A stretch of DNA of 64,000 bases from Sinimarinibacterium arenosum (lineage in GTDB: Bacteria > Pseudomonadota > Gammaproteobacteria > Nevskiales > Nevskiaceae). Positions within the stretch are counted from its first letter, which is position 1, and every line of letters starts with the position of its first letter. Position numbers and translations under genes: made by a program. Where the stretch lies: contig NZ_SUKF01000004.1 of NCBI RefSeq assembly GCF_005047655.1, forward strand, positions 1-64,000, read 5' to 3'. Below, piece by piece: positions 19,314 through 29,378 of the stretch. The notes below the pieces were generated by a model. That model made no database searches. It was given only the letters and a program-made list of their open reading frames with translations, and was not told the DNA's origin.

Positions 19314-20624
19314 ATGCGCGCGCGCATGCTGCTTTCGGCAGCGCTGGTGCTGACCGCTTTCGGCACCTTGTCCGGACTGACCCTCGAGCGCGCATTCCAG
19401 AGCGGCCTGCAACAGGCACAGCAGGACAAGATGCAGACACTGATCTATTCATTGCTGGGTGCTGCATCGCCTGGCGCCGACGGTGAGTTGCTGATCTCCA
19501 TCGATGCGGTCCCCGACCCGCGCCTGCGCCAACCGCTGTCTGGACTGGAGGCAGCGCTGTTCAACGAAGACGGCGTCATCGTTTGGAGTTCGACGGATTT
19601 TCTCAGTCTGACCCAGCCTTCGGCACCGGCGGTTGGTGAGTGGCAGTTCGAGCGTCTGCTCGAGCCCAACGCGTTCTCGCTAGCATTCGGAATGCGCTGG
19701 ATCGATGCGTCCGACGATCCCCGTCGATATACCGTTGTGGTACTTGAAGATGCCGTCGCCTACGATCGCCAGGTCGGCGTATTCCGCCGCAAACTGTGGG
19801 GCTGGCTCGGCACCTTGCTGGTGGGACTCACTGCGATCCTGTTGTTCCTGACGGGCTGGGGCCTTGCGCCGTTGCGACGTCTCGGACGTGAATTACAGGC
19901 CGTCGAGTCCGGACGCCAGCAGCAGATTGCCGGACGATACCCGGACGAATTGCAGCCACTGGCCCGTGACCTCAACACAATGATCATCAGCGAGCGCAAT
20001 CAGCTCACGCGCTACCGCAATGCCTTGGGCGATCTGGCGCATTCATTGAAAACACCGCTTGCGGTACTGCGTGGAATCGAAACGCAGTCAGAGCAGAATC
20101 GCCTGATTCAGGAGCAGGTCGATCGGATGCGACACATCGTCGACCATCAACTGCGCCGGGCTGCTGCTGCCGGACGTCGCTCCCTGACCGAGCCCGTTCC
20201 GGTGCGCCCGTTGGCGGAGAAGCTGACCGCAGCGCTGACCAAGGTTTATGCTGACAAAGCCGTCGTTTTCGACAATCGTGTCGGACCCGCGGTGCGCATT
20301 CGCGCAGACCAAGCCGATCTGTATGAGCTGCTCGGCAATCTGCTCGACAATGCTGCCAAGTACGGTCGACATCACGTTCGCGTTGATGTCATCGAGGACG
20401 CCAGCCACTTCGCAATCGTCGTCGAGGACGATGGCGACGGCTTTCCCGAAAATGCAGAATCTCTATTGCAACGCGGTGCCCGCGCGGATACGCGGCAACC
20501 GGGGCAAGGACTGGGCCTGGCATCGGTTGTCGAGGTCGTGCAGGCCTATGGTGGACGGCTGCTGCTGGAACGCTCGGCGCTGCTCGGCGGGGCGCGCGTG
20601 ATCGTGACGCTGGCGCCGCACTGA
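19314..20624 (+). CDS. phoQ: PhoQ-like sensor histidine kinase
   Basis: 436 aa. The short N-terminal membrane helix (MLLSAALVLTAFGTLSGL), a periplasmic sensor of roughly 140 residues and a second helix (GTLLVGLTAILLFLTGW) precede a HAMP linker. The DHp helix has ALGDLAHSLKTPLAVL with H243 as phosphorylation site. The ATPase domain shows the N box (LLGNLLDNAAKYG), G1 (VEDDGDGFP) and G2 (GQGLGLASV). This is the PhoQ/YpdA-like class. It starts 86 bp after phoP; a longer start at an upstream CTG is possible but unsupported. The signal sensed is unknown. Confidence 0.82.
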   Translation: MRARMLLSAALVLTAFGTLSGLTLERAFQSGLQQAQQDKMQTLIYSLLGAASPGADGELLISIDAVPDPRLRQPLSGLEAALFNEDGVIVWSSTDFLSLTQPSAPAVGEWQFERLLEPNAFSLAFGMRWIDASDDPRRYTVVVLEDAVAYDRQVGVFRRKLWGWLGTLLVGLTAILLFLTGWGLAPLRRLGRELQAVESGRQQQIAGRYPDELQPLARDLNTMIISERNQLTRYRNALGDLAHSLKTPLAVLRGIETQSEQNRLIQEQVDRMRHIVDHQLRRAAAAGRRSLTEPVPVRPLAEKLTAALTKVYADKAVVFDNRVGPAVRIRADQADLYELLGNLLDNAAKYGRHHVRVDVIEDASHFAIVVEDDGDGFPENAESLLQRGARADTRQPGQGLGLASVVEVVQAYGGRLLLERSALLGGARVIVTLAPH

Positions 20625-20696
20625 CCCCTGATAACACACGCAGACACACGGTTTTGCGGAACCGCGGACGGCCCGACTGCCGCTGCTCGCGCTAGC

Positions 20697-21245
20697 CTAG
20701 CCTAGCCGGATGAAATGCTCGCGGTAGTAGCGCAGTTCGGCGATCGAATCCCGGATATCGTCCAGCGCCAGATGCGATGACTGCTTTTGAAAGCCCTTGG
20801 CAGTCTCAGGCGACCAGCGCGCACACAGTTCCTTCAGCGTGCTGACGTCCAGATTGCGGTAATGGAAAAAGCGCTCCAATCCGGGCATCCAGCGCGCCAG
20901 AAAGCGACGGTCCTGACAGATCGAATTGCCGCACATCGGTGAGGTCCCCGCCACGACCCATTCCGCCAGAAATTCGATCGTCGCGCGTTCCGCGTCCGCC
21001 TCAGTGACGGCACTTTGGCGGACCCGGTCAGCCAGACCAGACTGTCCGTGCTGGCGTGTATTCCATTCATCCATTGCCGCCAGTTCGTGCTCGGCTTGAT
21101 GAATGGCGAACACCGGGCCCTCGGCCATCACGTTGAGCTGTTCATCCGTCACGATCGTCGCAATCTCGATGATGCGATGACGCTCCGGTACCAGGCCGGT
21201 CATTTCAAGGTCAATCCAGATCAAACGGTTGGCAGCAGCAGGCAT
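20697..21245 (-). CDS. orn: Oligoribonuclease
   Basis: 182 aa, the usual length. The DEDDh exonuclease motifs are present: [10 protein letters not shown] with D and E, then [13 protein letters not shown], and [11 protein letters not shown] with the active histidine and aspartate. It degrades RNA di- to pentanucleotides and pGpG, finishing RNA and c-di-GMP turnover, and is generally essential in gammaproteobacteria. Stand-alone gene, convergent with phoQ. Confidence 0.95.
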   Translation of the reverse strand: MPAAANRLIWIDLEMTGLVPERHRIIEIATIVTDEQLNVMAEGPVFAIHQAEHELAAMDEWNTRQHGQSGLADRVRQSAVTEADAERATIEFLAEWVVAGTSPMCGNSICQDRRFLARWMPGLERFFHYRNLDVSTLKELCARWSPETAKGFQKQSSHLALDDIRDSIAELRYYREHFIRLG

Positions 21246-21356
21246 GGCGGCATCAGCTCGTGGTCAGTGCTATCGTGAACTCCGACATAGTACCCGAGGC
21301 GTCTGCTTTGCATCGACGCCACGGGCTATCCAGATTCAAGCCCGTAACGCCCACCC

Positions 21357-22208
21357 ATGCACGAAACCCTTGCCGTCGTTTTCGATTTCGACGATACCCT
21401 TGCTCCGGACACCACCAGCGGATTTCTTCGCCACAGCGGCCTGGAGGATCTCGCTGGATTCTGGAAAAACGAAGTCGCGCCGCTGACCAACGATCATGAC
21501 TGGGATCCTGTACCGGCTTATCTGTATCAGATGATCCAGGCGTCGAACAGTGGAAGGATTCCACCCCTGACAGCGGAGCGGCTCGCCGATTGGGGACGCC
21601 AGGCTCCGTTGCATCCTGGCGTCGAGACCCTGTTCGAGCGGCTTTCGACTGCAGCACACGACGCGAACCCGCGCGCACATGTCGAGTACTACGTGATCTC
21701 CAGCGGCATTGGCGACATCGTGCGCAATACCCGGATCGCCGCCGCGTTCAGCGAAATCTGGGCTTCGGAATTCCACTACGGTCACGATGGCGTCGCTGCA
21801 TTCCCGAAACGGGTCGTCAGCTTTACCGACAAGACTCGCTACCTGTTTCACATCCAGAAAGGCCTGATCGGCCCCAGCCACCGTGGCAAGCCGTTTGAGG
21901 TCAACCGGAAACTCAGCGACGCACAGCTGCGCGTACCCCTGAACCGCATGATCTTCGTCGGCGACGGCTACACCGATATTCCCTGCTTTTCACTGCTGCG
22001 CCAGCATCGCGGCGTTCCGATCGCGGTGTACGACCCCAACCATGAAGAAAAATGGGGCAGCGCCTATCAGTTCGTACGTGATGGCCGTGTGACCAATCTG
22101 TTGTCCGCCAACTATGCCGAAGACTCCGACCTCAGTCGCTTTCTGATCATGGCGGTGCGCAATCTGGCATCCGAGATTGCGCTGGCGGAGCGCACCTATC
22201 AGGGTTAA
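21357..22208 (+). CDS. HAD-superfamily phosphatase
   Basis: 283 aa. Motif I is VFDFDDTLAPD (nucleophile Asp at about residue 11), motif II is SSG in YYVISSGIGDI, and motif III/IV is IFVGDGYTDIPCF. These complete a HAD phosphohydrolase. The substrate is not evident. It lies divergently beside orn with 111 bp between, and before phhB. No signal peptide, so cytoplasmic. Confidence 0.82.
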   Translation: MHETLAVVFDFDDTLAPDTTSGFLRHSGLEDLAGFWKNEVAPLTNDHDWDPVPAYLYQMIQASNSGRIPPLTAERLADWGRQAPLHPGVETLFERLSTAAHDANPRAHVEYYVISSGIGDIVRNTRIAAAFSEIWASEFHYGHDGVAAFPKRVVSFTDKTRYLFHIQKGLIGPSHRGKPFEVNRKLSDAQLRVPLNRMIFVGDGYTDIPCFSLLRQHRGVPIAVYDPNHEEKWGSAYQFVRDGRVTNLLSANYAEDSDLSRFLIMAVRNLASEIALAERTYQG

Positions 22209-22285
22209 CCGAAGCCCGGCCTGCAGCCGTCGGCAGAGCGTCCGTCAGACGATTAGAATCGCGGCCTGATCATCCGGGAAGTGCG

Positions 22286-22621
22286 ATGTCCGATCTCTCC
22301 AAGAAAACCTGCGCACCCTGTGAAGGCGGCGTCCCGCCGCTGGACTTGGCTGCAGCGGTCAGCCTCAAGGCCCAGCTGGCGCCGCGCTGGAAGATCCTGC
22401 GTGACGGCAAGGCGATCCAGGCGGTGTTCGATTTCGACAACTACTGGCAGACCACCGCTTTCGTCAACGCCGTCGCGTGGATTGCGCATACCCAGGATCA
22501 CCATCCAGACATCAGCTTCGGCTACAAGCAGTGCACGGTGCAGTACTGGACCCACGCAGTCGACGGCCTGTCGGAAAACGATTTCATCTGCGCCGCCAAG
22601 ATTGACGCACTGCTGAGCTGA
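22286..22621 (+). CDS. phhB: Pterin-4a-carbinolamine dehydratase
   Basis: 111 aa. The motif TQDHHPDISFGY with adjacent histidines is the active site of this family, which dehydrates 4a-hydroxytetrahydrobiopterin to recycle the cofactor of phenylalanine hydroxylase. An N-terminal CAPCEGGVPPL is typical of gammaproteobacterial PhhB. phhA is not in the window. Convergent with recR. Confidence 0.93.
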   Translation: MSDLSKKTCAPCEGGVPPLDLAAAVSLKAQLAPRWKILRDGKAIQAVFDFDNYWQTTAFVNAVAWIAHTQDHHPDISFGYKQCTVQYWTHAVDGLSENDFICAAKIDALLS

Positions 22622-22642
22622 TCTGTCAGCAGGCTGCGAGCT

Positions 22643-23242
22643 TCACGCTGGCGTGCGCCCGGCCAGCGCGTGCGACAGGGTTCCGCCGTCGACGTACTCC
22701 AGTTCGCCGCCCATCGGCACCCCGTGCGCGATCCGGGTGACCTTGATGCCCCGCGCGTGTGCCATCTCAATCAGGTAGTAGGCCGTCGCTTCGCCTTCCA
22801 CCGACGGGTTCAGCGCCACGATCAACTCCTCGACAGGCCCGCGCTCCAGCAGCGCCGCCAGGGCCGGCAGGCCCAGCTCCTCGGGCCCGATGCCATCCAG
22901 CGGTGACAACCGTCCCATCAACACGAAATATCGTCCGCGATAGCCAGTGTTGTGCTCGATCGCGATCAGATCCGCAGGACTTTCGACCACGCAGATCTGC
23001 CCGCTGGCCTGACGCTGCGGGTTGCAGTAACGGCAGCTCTGGTCCTCGCAGAACATGCGGCAGCTCGGGCAGCGCTCGATGCCGTCCAGGGCCGCACCGA
23101 TGGCAATCCCCAGCTGCGCTGCACCATCACGATCGCGATCCAGCAGATGGAACGCCATGCGCTGGGCAGACTTGGGGCCGACGCCAGGAAGCCGGCGCAG
23201 CGCATCAATCAGCTGAGTCAAACGCGGGGAATACGTGCTCAC
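22643..23242 (-). CDS. recR: Recombination mediator RecR
   Basis: 199 aa, full length. It begins with the helix-hairpin-helix [20 protein letters not shown], then a C4 zinc finger (CPSC...CEDQSC..C), a Toprim domain ([14 protein letters not shown]) and an end rich in conserved residues ([21 protein letters not shown] is split by 20-residue limits here). RecR with RecF/RecO loads RecA on SSB-coated gaps. dnaX and yaaK, often upstream, are not present here. Confidence 0.95.
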   Translation of the reverse strand: MSTYSPRLTQLIDALRRLPGVGPKSAQRMAFHLLDRDRDGAAQLGIAIGAALDGIERCPSCRMFCEDQSCRYCNPQRQASGQICVVESPADLIAIEHNTGYRGRYFVLMGRLSPLDGIGPEELGLPALAALLERGPVEELIVALNPSVEGEATAYYLIEMAHARGIKVTRIAHGVPMGGELEYVDGGTLSHALAGRTPA

Positions 23243-23336
23243 GGGCAGGTTTCAACAGCAGGTCGCACCGGCCGGTTCGGCACGGCGGTGACGGGAACGT
23301 CCGCCACCGCCATAGGATAGCCGCTTGCCGCCCGCT

Positions 23337-25043
23337 TCAGGGCGCGGGCGCTGGAGGATTCGCCAGCGGCTCGGTGGCCTCGGCCGCACGCAGATGGCGA
23401 GTGCCGGCATCCACCGCATAGGCGGCGCCCAGACTTTGCCCTTCGCTCGGCGCGTCAATCCGGTCGACATACCAATGTTCGCCGACCAACTGCTGCGGCG
23501 TGACATCGAGAATCAGATAACCCTTCTGCGCCAGATCGACGTACTTGATATGGGGATTCAGCAACTGCAGCACCGGCGTCAGCGGCGCCGCCTGCTCCAG
23601 GCCCGGGGACGTGATCGAAGTACAAACGAATTCGACACCGAGCGAGCCATCGCCGGTCAGCGGGTTGTACACCAGCAAATTCGCCGGATCGCGGGAAAGA
23701 TCCATGGACCAGGACGTATGGATATCCCCGGTCAGCACCACCGCATTGTCCACCTGCAGGGCTTCGAGCAAGTCGAACACGCGCGTGCGCTCGGCACGGT
23801 AACCATCCCATTGGTCGGTATTGATCACCAGGCCGCCGGTACTGACCAGCGGCAGACTCTGCAGCAAGGCCTGCAGCTGCTCGACCGGAACATTGGTCAG
23901 TGCCGAGAGCTCCGGCAAGCTCGGGATCCGCAGCTGGCCGAACATGACCTGCTGACCCAACAGTTTCCAGACCGTGCCCGGTGCTGCCAGCTGCCCGCTG
24001 AGCCACGCCATCTGCTCCGACCCGATCAGGGTCCGCGCCGCGTCATTGATTGATGCAGCATCGGTCATGCCGGCCTGCAGATCGCGGTCGTACAGGCGCG
24101 TATCCAGCATCACAACATCCGCAAGGTCACCGTAACGGAAGCTGCGGTAGATTCGCTCGGGGTGCGACGGATCGACCGCTCGGATCGGCAGCCACTCGTA
24201 ATAGGCCTGAATCGCCCAAGCCTTGCGCTGGGCCCAACTGCCCTCCTCGCCCTCGGCATGGTTGTTCGCACCCTCGCGCCAGGAGTTGTCTGCCGTCTCG
24301 TGGTCATCCCACACCGTAATGAAAGGATGCTGGCGGTGCGCTTCCTGCAGATCCGCGTCCGTCTTGTACTGGGCATGCCGCGTGCGGTAATCGTCCAGCG
24401 TCAGAATCTCATGCGCAGGCTGGTACTCGCGGGCATCGCCGTACTCACCACTGCCGTATTCGTAGATATAGTCGCCCAGATGCAACACGGCATCGAGGTC
24501 GGCACGCTCGGCGACGCGGCGATAGGCATTGAAGTAACCGTGCGCAAGGCTGGAACAAGACACCACGGCCAGACGCAGGCGCTCTACCGGACCTGCAGGA
24601 GCCGTCCGCGTGCGACCGATGGGCGACTGCACGTCTCCGACATTGAATCGATAGTAGTAGGTGGTCGCGGCTTGCAGCCCCTGCACATCGACCTTGACGG
24701 TGTAATCGCGGTCCGGGCTCGCGGTAGCACTGCCGCCAGTGACGCGAACACTCAGCTCGGGATCGGCGAAAACGGCATAGTCGACCGTGACATTGGAATG
24801 ATCGTATCCACTGATCCGGGTCCACAGAATCACCCGATCGCTGAGCGGATCGCCGCTGGCGACCCCATGGCGAAATTCGGCAGCTCCCGAACCACCGCCA
24901 CGACTGCCGACTGGATCGCTCGATCCGCAGCCGGGCACCAGCGGCAGCGCCGTCAGCGCTGCCGAGCCGAGTCCGGCGCGCTTGAGAAAATCACGGCGCG
25001 TCAGTGCCTTGGAACGCGGGGGACGACGACGGGGTCCGGACAT
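23337..25043 (-). CDS. phoD: PhoD-family alkaline phosphatase/phosphodiesterase, Tat-exported
   Basis: 568 aa. The N-terminus has a twin-arginine motif (LTRRDFLKRAGLG) and a hydrophobic stretch, followed by LVPGC, which could be a lipobox, so it may be a Tat lipoprotein. The PhoD catalytic domain is seen from HGVASGDPLSDRVILWTR onward, with LHLGDYIYEYG, VWDDHETADNSW and VLTGDIHTSW supplying metal ligands. It hydrolyses phosphomonoesters or diesters in the periplasm using Fe/Ca. No Pho box was identified in the 115-bp gap 25044-25159. Confidence 0.88.
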   Translation of the reverse strand: MSGPRRRPPRSKALTRRDFLKRAGLGSAALTALPLVPGCGSSDPVGSRGGGSGAAEFRHGVASGDPLSDRVILWTRISGYDHSNVTVDYAVFADPELSVRVTGGSATASPDRDYTVKVDVQGLQAATTYYYRFNVGDVQSPIGRTRTAPAGPVERLRLAVVSCSSLAHGYFNAYRRVAERADLDAVLHLGDYIYEYGSGEYGDAREYQPAHEILTLDDYRTRHAQYKTDADLQEAHRQHPFITVWDDHETADNSWREGANNHAEGEEGSWAQRKAWAIQAYYEWLPIRAVDPSHPERIYRSFRYGDLADVVMLDTRLYDRDLQAGMTDAASINDAARTLIGSEQMAWLSGQLAAPGTVWKLLGQQVMFGQLRIPSLPELSALTNVPVEQLQALLQSLPLVSTGGLVINTDQWDGYRAERTRVFDLLEALQVDNAVVLTGDIHTSWSMDLSRDPANLLVYNPLTGDGSLGVEFVCTSITSPGLEQAAPLTPVLQLLNPHIKYVDLAQKGYLILDVTPQQLVGEHWYVDRIDAPSEGQSLGAAYAVDAGTRHLRAAEATEPLANPPAPAP

Positions 25044-25159
25044 GGCGGTGGCCTCTGGATAAGCGGCAAAAGCGTCAACACTACGTTGACGCGGGCGCGC
25101 AGCATATGACGATTTCGTGTCGGTTCAGTGACACCCGACCAGCACAAAAAGCATGCGGA

Positions 25160-25984
25160 TCAGGACGCACGCTTGCGCAGCGTCTTTTCGTGCATGACCA
25201 GCGCCGCAATCTCTTCGATCGACATGTTCGCCGAGTTGACAAACGGAATCCCGCAACGTCGGTACAACTGCTCGGCCTGACGCAGCTCATACGAGCACTG
25301 CGCCAACGATGCGTATCGTGAACCTGGACGCCGCTCCGAGCGAATCTGCGACAGCCGCTCGGCATCAGACGTCAGCCCGAAACAGCGCTTCTCCAGCCCG
25401 CGAAGCGATGACGGCAGTTTCTGTTGCTCCAGATCGTCCTCGGTCAGCGGGAAGTTCGTCGCATACAGACCAAACTGCAGGGCCAGATACATGCTGGTCG
25501 GCGTCTTGCCACAGCGCGACGGCGCGATCAGGATGATCTCGGCACGGCTCAGATCGCGGGTCGAAGCACCGTCGTCGTGCTCCATGGCGTAATTCATCGC
25601 CTCGATTCGCGCCGAATACCGGCGCTGGTCGGACAATCCATGCGCCAGACCTTGCGCATGGGTGGAAGCAACCCCCAGTTCCGCCTCGACCTGGGTGATG
25701 AACAGATCGAACAGATCCAGGAACAGGCCATTGACCTTGCGCAGGACAACTCGAGCCTCATCGGTCACTGTGGTACTGAACACCAGCGGCCGCAATCCCG
25801 TCTGTTCGCCGACGAAATTGATATAGTCCACGGTGCTCTGCGCCCGCTCGGCGCTGTTGATGAATGGCAGGGTGGTTTTTTCGAAATCCTGACCGTCGAA
25901 TTGGGTCAGCAGCGTGTTGCCAAGGGTCTCGGCCGTAATGCCGGTGCCGTCGGAAACAAAAAATACGGGGCGTGCGGAGCTCAT
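25160..25984 (-). CDS. ppsR: PEP synthase regulatory protein (bifunctional kinase/pyrophosphorylase)
   Basis: 274 aa from ATG 25984; a TTG at 25990 is less likely. The family (DUF299) is shown by the N-terminal FFVSDGTGITAE and by the P-loop-like APSRCGKTPTSMYLAL, followed by YATNFPL. PpsR phosphorylates PEP synthase on a threonine with ADP and reverses it with phosphate. It is divergent from ppsA with 69 bp between, the usual arrangement. Confidence 0.93.
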   Translation of the reverse strand: MSSARPVFFVSDGTGITAETLGNTLLTQFDGQDFEKTTLPFINSAERAQSTVDYINFVGEQTGLRPLVFSTTVTDEARVVLRKVNGLFLDLFDLFITQVEAELGVASTHAQGLAHGLSDQRRYSARIEAMNYAMEHDDGASTRDLSRAEIILIAPSRCGKTPTSMYLALQFGLYATNFPLTEDDLEQQKLPSSLRGLEKRCFGLTSDAERLSQIRSERRPGSRYASLAQCSYELRQAEQLYRRCGIPFVNSANMSIEEIAALVMHEKTLRKRAS

Positions 25985-26053
25985 CGGCAAACTATGTCAC
26001 GGACATCGTGCCCGGCATAGCACCATTCACGATTGATCAGCATTGGGTAAGGC

Positions 26054-28426
26054 ATGAGCAACAACGTCCTGTGGTACTCCGAACTGGGCATGAACGACGT
26101 CGAAATCGTCGGCGGCAAGAATGCCTCACTCGGCGAAATGATCGCCAATCTGGCCCAGTCGGGTGTGACGGTCCCCAACGGATTTGCCACCACGGCCTCG
26201 GCGTATCGCGAATTTCTCGCGCACGAAGGCCTGGCGGACCGGATCAAGGAGATGCTGGACAGCCTCGATATCGAGGACGTTCAAACACTGGCCCGCACCG
26301 GCAAGACCATCCGCGAACTGGTCGCCGCCGCCCCGTTTCCAGCGGCGCTTGAAGCCGACATCCGCAGCCACTATGCCGAGCTGGTCGCAGAATCGGGCGC
26401 CGAGATCTCCGTCGCCGTACGCTCCTCCGCCACCGCGGAAGATTTGCCGGACGCCTCATTCGCCGGTCAGCAGGAAACCTTCCTGAATGTCCACGGCATA
26501 GAGAATGTGCTGCACGCGATCAAGGAAGTCTTCGCGTCGCTGTATAACGACCGCGCGATCGCCTACCGCGTGCACCACGGCTTCGAGCATTCCGCCGTCG
26601 CCCTGTCGGCCGGCATCCAGCGCATGGTGCGCTCTGACCTCGGCGCCAGCGGCGTCCTGTTCACGATGGACACCGAATCCGGCTTCCGTGATGCCGTCTT
26701 CATCACTGCCGCCTACGGCCTCGGCGAGGCTGTGGTCCAGGGTGCGGTCAACCCGGATGAGTTCTATGTCTACAAGACCGGCCTGCGCGCCGGGCGCCCC
26801 GCGGTGCTGCGCCGCGGCCTGGGTGAAAAAGCCCGCAAGATGGTCTACACCACGGATCGCACCGTCGGCAAGACCATTGAGTTCGTCGATGTCGCGCCGG
26901 CTCAGCGCCAGCAGTTCTGCATCACCGACGCCGAAGTCGAGTCCCTCGCCCGCCAGGCCGTGACGATCGAAGAACACTATGGTCGGCCGATGGATATCGA
27001 GTGGGGCAAGGATGGCGTCGACGGCAAGCTGTACATCCTGCAAGCGCGCCCCGAGACGGTTAAATCGCGCACATCGGCCAACGTCCTGCGCCGTTACAAG
27101 CTGAAGGGTCAGAGCCAGCGCCTGATTGAAGGCCGCGCCATCGGCCAGAAAATCGGCGCAGGCCCGGTCCGCATTCTCAGTTCGATTGCGCAGATGAATC
27201 GCGTCCAGCCGGGCGACGTCCTGGTGACCGACATGACCGATCCCGACTGGGAGCCGATCATGAAGCGTGCCTCGGCGATCGTGACCAACCGCGGCGGCCG
27301 CACCTGCCACGCCGCGATCATCGCGCGCGAACTCGGCATTCCCGCGGTCGTCGGCTGCGGCGACGCCACCGAGCGCCTCACCGACGGAAATCCGGTCACG
27401 GTGTCCTGCGCCGAGGGCGACACCGGTTATGTCTACGACGGCAACATCGACTTTGCGGTCGACGAGGTCGCACTCGACAGCATGCCGGATCTACCGGTCA
27501 AGATCATGATGAACGTCGGCACGCCCGAACAGGCCTTCGACTTCGCCGCGCTGCCCAATCACGGTGTCGGTCTGGCGCGTCTGGAATTCATCATCAACCG
27601 CCAGATCGGGATTCATCCGCAGGCGCTGCTTGAACTCGACAAACTGCCTCCCGAAGAGCGCCGCATCATCGATCCGATGATCGCACCCTACGGCTCGCCG
27701 GTGGACTACTTCGTCAAGCGTCTGGCCGAAGGCGTTGCGACGATTGCTGCCGCGTTCGCGCCCGAGCCGGTCATCGTGCGCCTGTCCGACTTCAAGTCCA
27801 ACGAATACGCCAACCTGATCGCCGGACAGCGCTACGAGCCGCACGAAGAAAATCCGATGATCGGCTTCCGCGGGGCCTCGCGCTACATCGCCGAGAGTTT
27901 CCGTCCTTGCTTCGAGCTCGAATGCCGCGCGCTGAAATTCGTGCGCGACGAAATGGGCCTGACCAATGTCAAGGTCATGATTCCGTTTGTACGCACGCCG
28001 GACGAAGCCCGTCAGGTCGTCGAGATTCTCGCCGCCAACGGTCTGAAGCGCGGCGACAATGGGCTCGAACTGATCATGATGTGCGAACTGCCTTCCAATG
28101 CCGTACTGGCTGACCAGTTCCTGGAGTACTTCGACGGCTTCTCGATCGGTTCCAACGACATGACCCAGCTGACGCTGGGGCTGGATCGTGACTCTGGGCT
28201 TGTGGCGCATCTGTTCGACGAGCGCAACGATGCCGTCAAGGCCATGCTGCACATGGCGATCCAGGCCTGCCGCAAACAGAACAAGTACATAGGCATTTGC
28301 GGCCAGGGCCCTTCCGACCATCCGGATCTGGCGCGCTGGCTGCTCGATGAGGGTATCGAATCGATGTCGTTGAATCCCGACACCGTGGTCGAAACCTGGC
28401 TGTTCCTGGCCGGGCAGAAAGCATGA
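26054..28426 (+). CDS. ppsA: Phosphoenolpyruvate synthase
   Basis: 790 aa. The N-terminal ATP-binding domain starts [20 protein letters not shown] and has the [19 protein letters not shown] motif. The swivelling phosphohistidine domain has [14 protein letters not shown] with catalytic His419. The C-terminal PEP/pyruvate barrel carries [19 protein letters not shown] and [11 protein letters not shown]. It converts pyruvate and ATP to PEP, AMP and Pi for gluconeogenesis, regulated by PpsR encoded divergently. Its stop overlaps the RNase T2 start as ATGA. Confidence 0.96.
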   Translation: MSNNVLWYSELGMNDVEIVGGKNASLGEMIANLAQSGVTVPNGFATTASAYREFLAHEGLADRIKEMLDSLDIEDVQTLARTGKTIRELVAAAPFPAALEADIRSHYAELVAESGAEISVAVRSSATAEDLPDASFAGQQETFLNVHGIENVLHAIKEVFASLYNDRAIAYRVHHGFEHSAVALSAGIQRMVRSDLGASGVLFTMDTESGFRDAVFITAAYGLGEAVVQGAVNPDEFYVYKTGLRAGRPAVLRRGLGEKARKMVYTTDRTVGKTIEFVDVAPAQRQQFCITDAEVESLARQAVTIEEHYGRPMDIEWGKDGVDGKLYILQARPETVKSRTSANVLRRYKLKGQSQRLIEGRAIGQKIGAGPVRILSSIAQMNRVQPGDVLVTDMTDPDWEPIMKRASAIVTNRGGRTCHAAIIARELGIPAVVGCGDATERLTDGNPVTVSCAEGDTGYVYDGNIDFAVDEVALDSMPDLPVKIMMNVGTPEQAFDFAALPNHGVGLARLEFIINRQIGIHPQALLELDKLPPEERRIIDPMIAPYGSPVDYFVKRLAEGVATIAAAFAPEPVIVRLSDFKSNEYANLIAGQRYEPHEENPMIGFRGASRYIAESFRPCFELECRALKFVRDEMGLTNVKVMIPFVRTPDEARQVVEILAANGLKRGDNGLELIMMCELPSNAVLADQFLEYFDGFSIGSNDMTQLTLGLDRDSGLVAHLFDERNDAVKAMLHMAIQACRKQNKYIGICGQGPSDHPDLARWLLDEGIESMSLNPDTVVETWLFLAGQKA

Positions 28427-29067
28427 GGAGAGCGGTCGCGCTGCTTATAGCCGCGCTGCTGACACCGACGTCCAGCGCGATCGCACGCGATCGCGCTGGC
28501 GACTTCGACTATTGGGTTCTGGCCCTGAGCTGGTCGCCGCAGTACTGCAAGAGCAACCCGGCGGAGTCCGAGTGTGTGGAGCCGCGCGCCTTTGTCGTTC
28601 ACGGCCTGTGGCCGCAGCATGAGCGCGGATATCCGGACTACTGCGGCAGCCGCTCCGAAGAAGTTCCGGACGCGCTTGAGGAACGCATGCTGGAATGGAT
28701 GCCCAGCAAGGAACTCGTGCGCTACCAGTGGCGCAAACACGGCAGTTGCAGCGGCATGTCGATGGATCAGTACTTCCAGAACGTCGAGCGCGCCTACCGG
28801 CGCTTGGTCATGCCGCCGGATTTCCGCGATCCCGAGGACTACATCGAAACCTCGGTACCCGCGATCGAGGACAAGTTCATTGAACTCAACCCCACGCTCG
28901 ACCATGACGGTATTGCGCTGCAGTGCTCCGGCCGCTGGCTCAAGGAGATCCGGATCTGCCTCGACAAGGCATTGCAGCCACGCGCGTGCGGCGACGATGT
29001 ACGTGATCGCTGCAACGCATCCGAAGTCGTCGTTCGGCCGCTGCGCAACTCGCGACTTCGCCAGTAA
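28423..29067 (+). CDS. Periplasmic ribonuclease T2 family enzyme
   Basis: 214 aa with an N-terminal signal peptide. The first active-site motif is FVVHGLWPQ (His60); the second is YQWRKHGSC (His106, Lys105), where the position often held by Glu is Gln102. Several cysteines could form the family disulfides. RNase T2 enzymes cut RNA through 2',3'-cyclic intermediates in the periplasm or outside the cell. The start overlaps the ppsA stop (ATGA), an unusual partnership. A perfect hairpin lies in codons 17-26. Whether the Glu-to-Gln change lowers activity is uncertain. Confidence 0.88.
   Translation: MRRAVALLIAALLTPTSSAIARDRAGDFDYWVLALSWSPQYCKSNPAESECVEPRAFVVHGLWPQHERGYPDYCGSRSEEVPDALEERMLEWMPSKELVRYQWRKHGSCSGMSMDQYFQNVERAYRRLVMPPDFRDPEDYIETSVPAIEDKFIELNPTLDHDGIALQCSGRWLKEIRICLDKALQPRACGDDVRDRCNASEVVVRPLRNSRLRQ
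28472..28499. repeat. Perfect 12-bp inverted repeat in the RNase T2 gene
   Basis: CCAGCGCGATCG (28472-28483) and CGATCGCGCTGG (28488-28499) pair perfectly around the loop CACG, inside the coding sequence at the signal-peptide end. The stem is very GC-rich and no U-tract follows. In mRNA it could slow translation just as the signal peptide emerges or protect the transcript 3' of ppsA. Confidence 0.7.
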
Positions 29068-29087
29068 TAATTCCGTTCAAAAAGACA

Positions 29088-29116
29088 CTTCCATTGCGTC
29101 TCTGTTTAGGTATAAT
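29088..29116 (+). promoter_or_regulatory. tRNA promoter
   Basis: A consensus TATAAT at 29111-29116 precedes tRNA-Ala by 17 bp and is followed by a GC-rich discriminator (GCGCGCCCC), typical of stable-RNA promoters. The -35 is weak; CTTCCA at 29088-29093 has 17-bp spacing. Confidence 0.65.
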
Positions 29117-29133
29117 GCGCGCCCCTAGCGTGT

Positions 29134-29209
<76 letters not shown>

Positions 29210-29218
29210 AAGTTTGTT

Positions 29219-29294
29219 GTCCCCATCGTCTAGAGGCCTAGGACATCGCCCTTTCACGGCGGTAACCGGGGTTCGAATCCCCGTGGGGACGCCA
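29219..29294 (+). tRNA. tRNA-Glu (TTC)
   Basis: 76 nt with encoded CCA. GTCCCCA pairs with TGGGGAC; the anticodon TTC is at 29253-29255 and the T-arm contains GGTTCGAATCC. Nine bases separate it from tRNA-Ala, so both come from one transcript. Confidence 0.97.
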
Positions 29295-29303
29295 ATAAAG
29301 AAA

Positions 29304-29329
29304 AACCCACCGTCAGGTGGGTTTTTTTT
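29304..29329 (+). terminator. Rho-independent terminator of the tRNA operon
   Basis: AACCCACC and GGTGGGTT pair around GTCA, with an eight-T run. It lies 10 bp after tRNA-Glu and may also protect against read-through into the convergent outer-membrane gene. Confidence 0.9.
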
Positions 29330-29378
29330 GCCCGTACGATCATGAGGCGAGCCCGCCAGGGCTCGCCTCGTCACGAAT

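Noticed and set aside
24162-25109. Plus-strand open frame opposite phoD
   Set aside because: A shadow of the well-supported PhoD gene; no recognisable protein.
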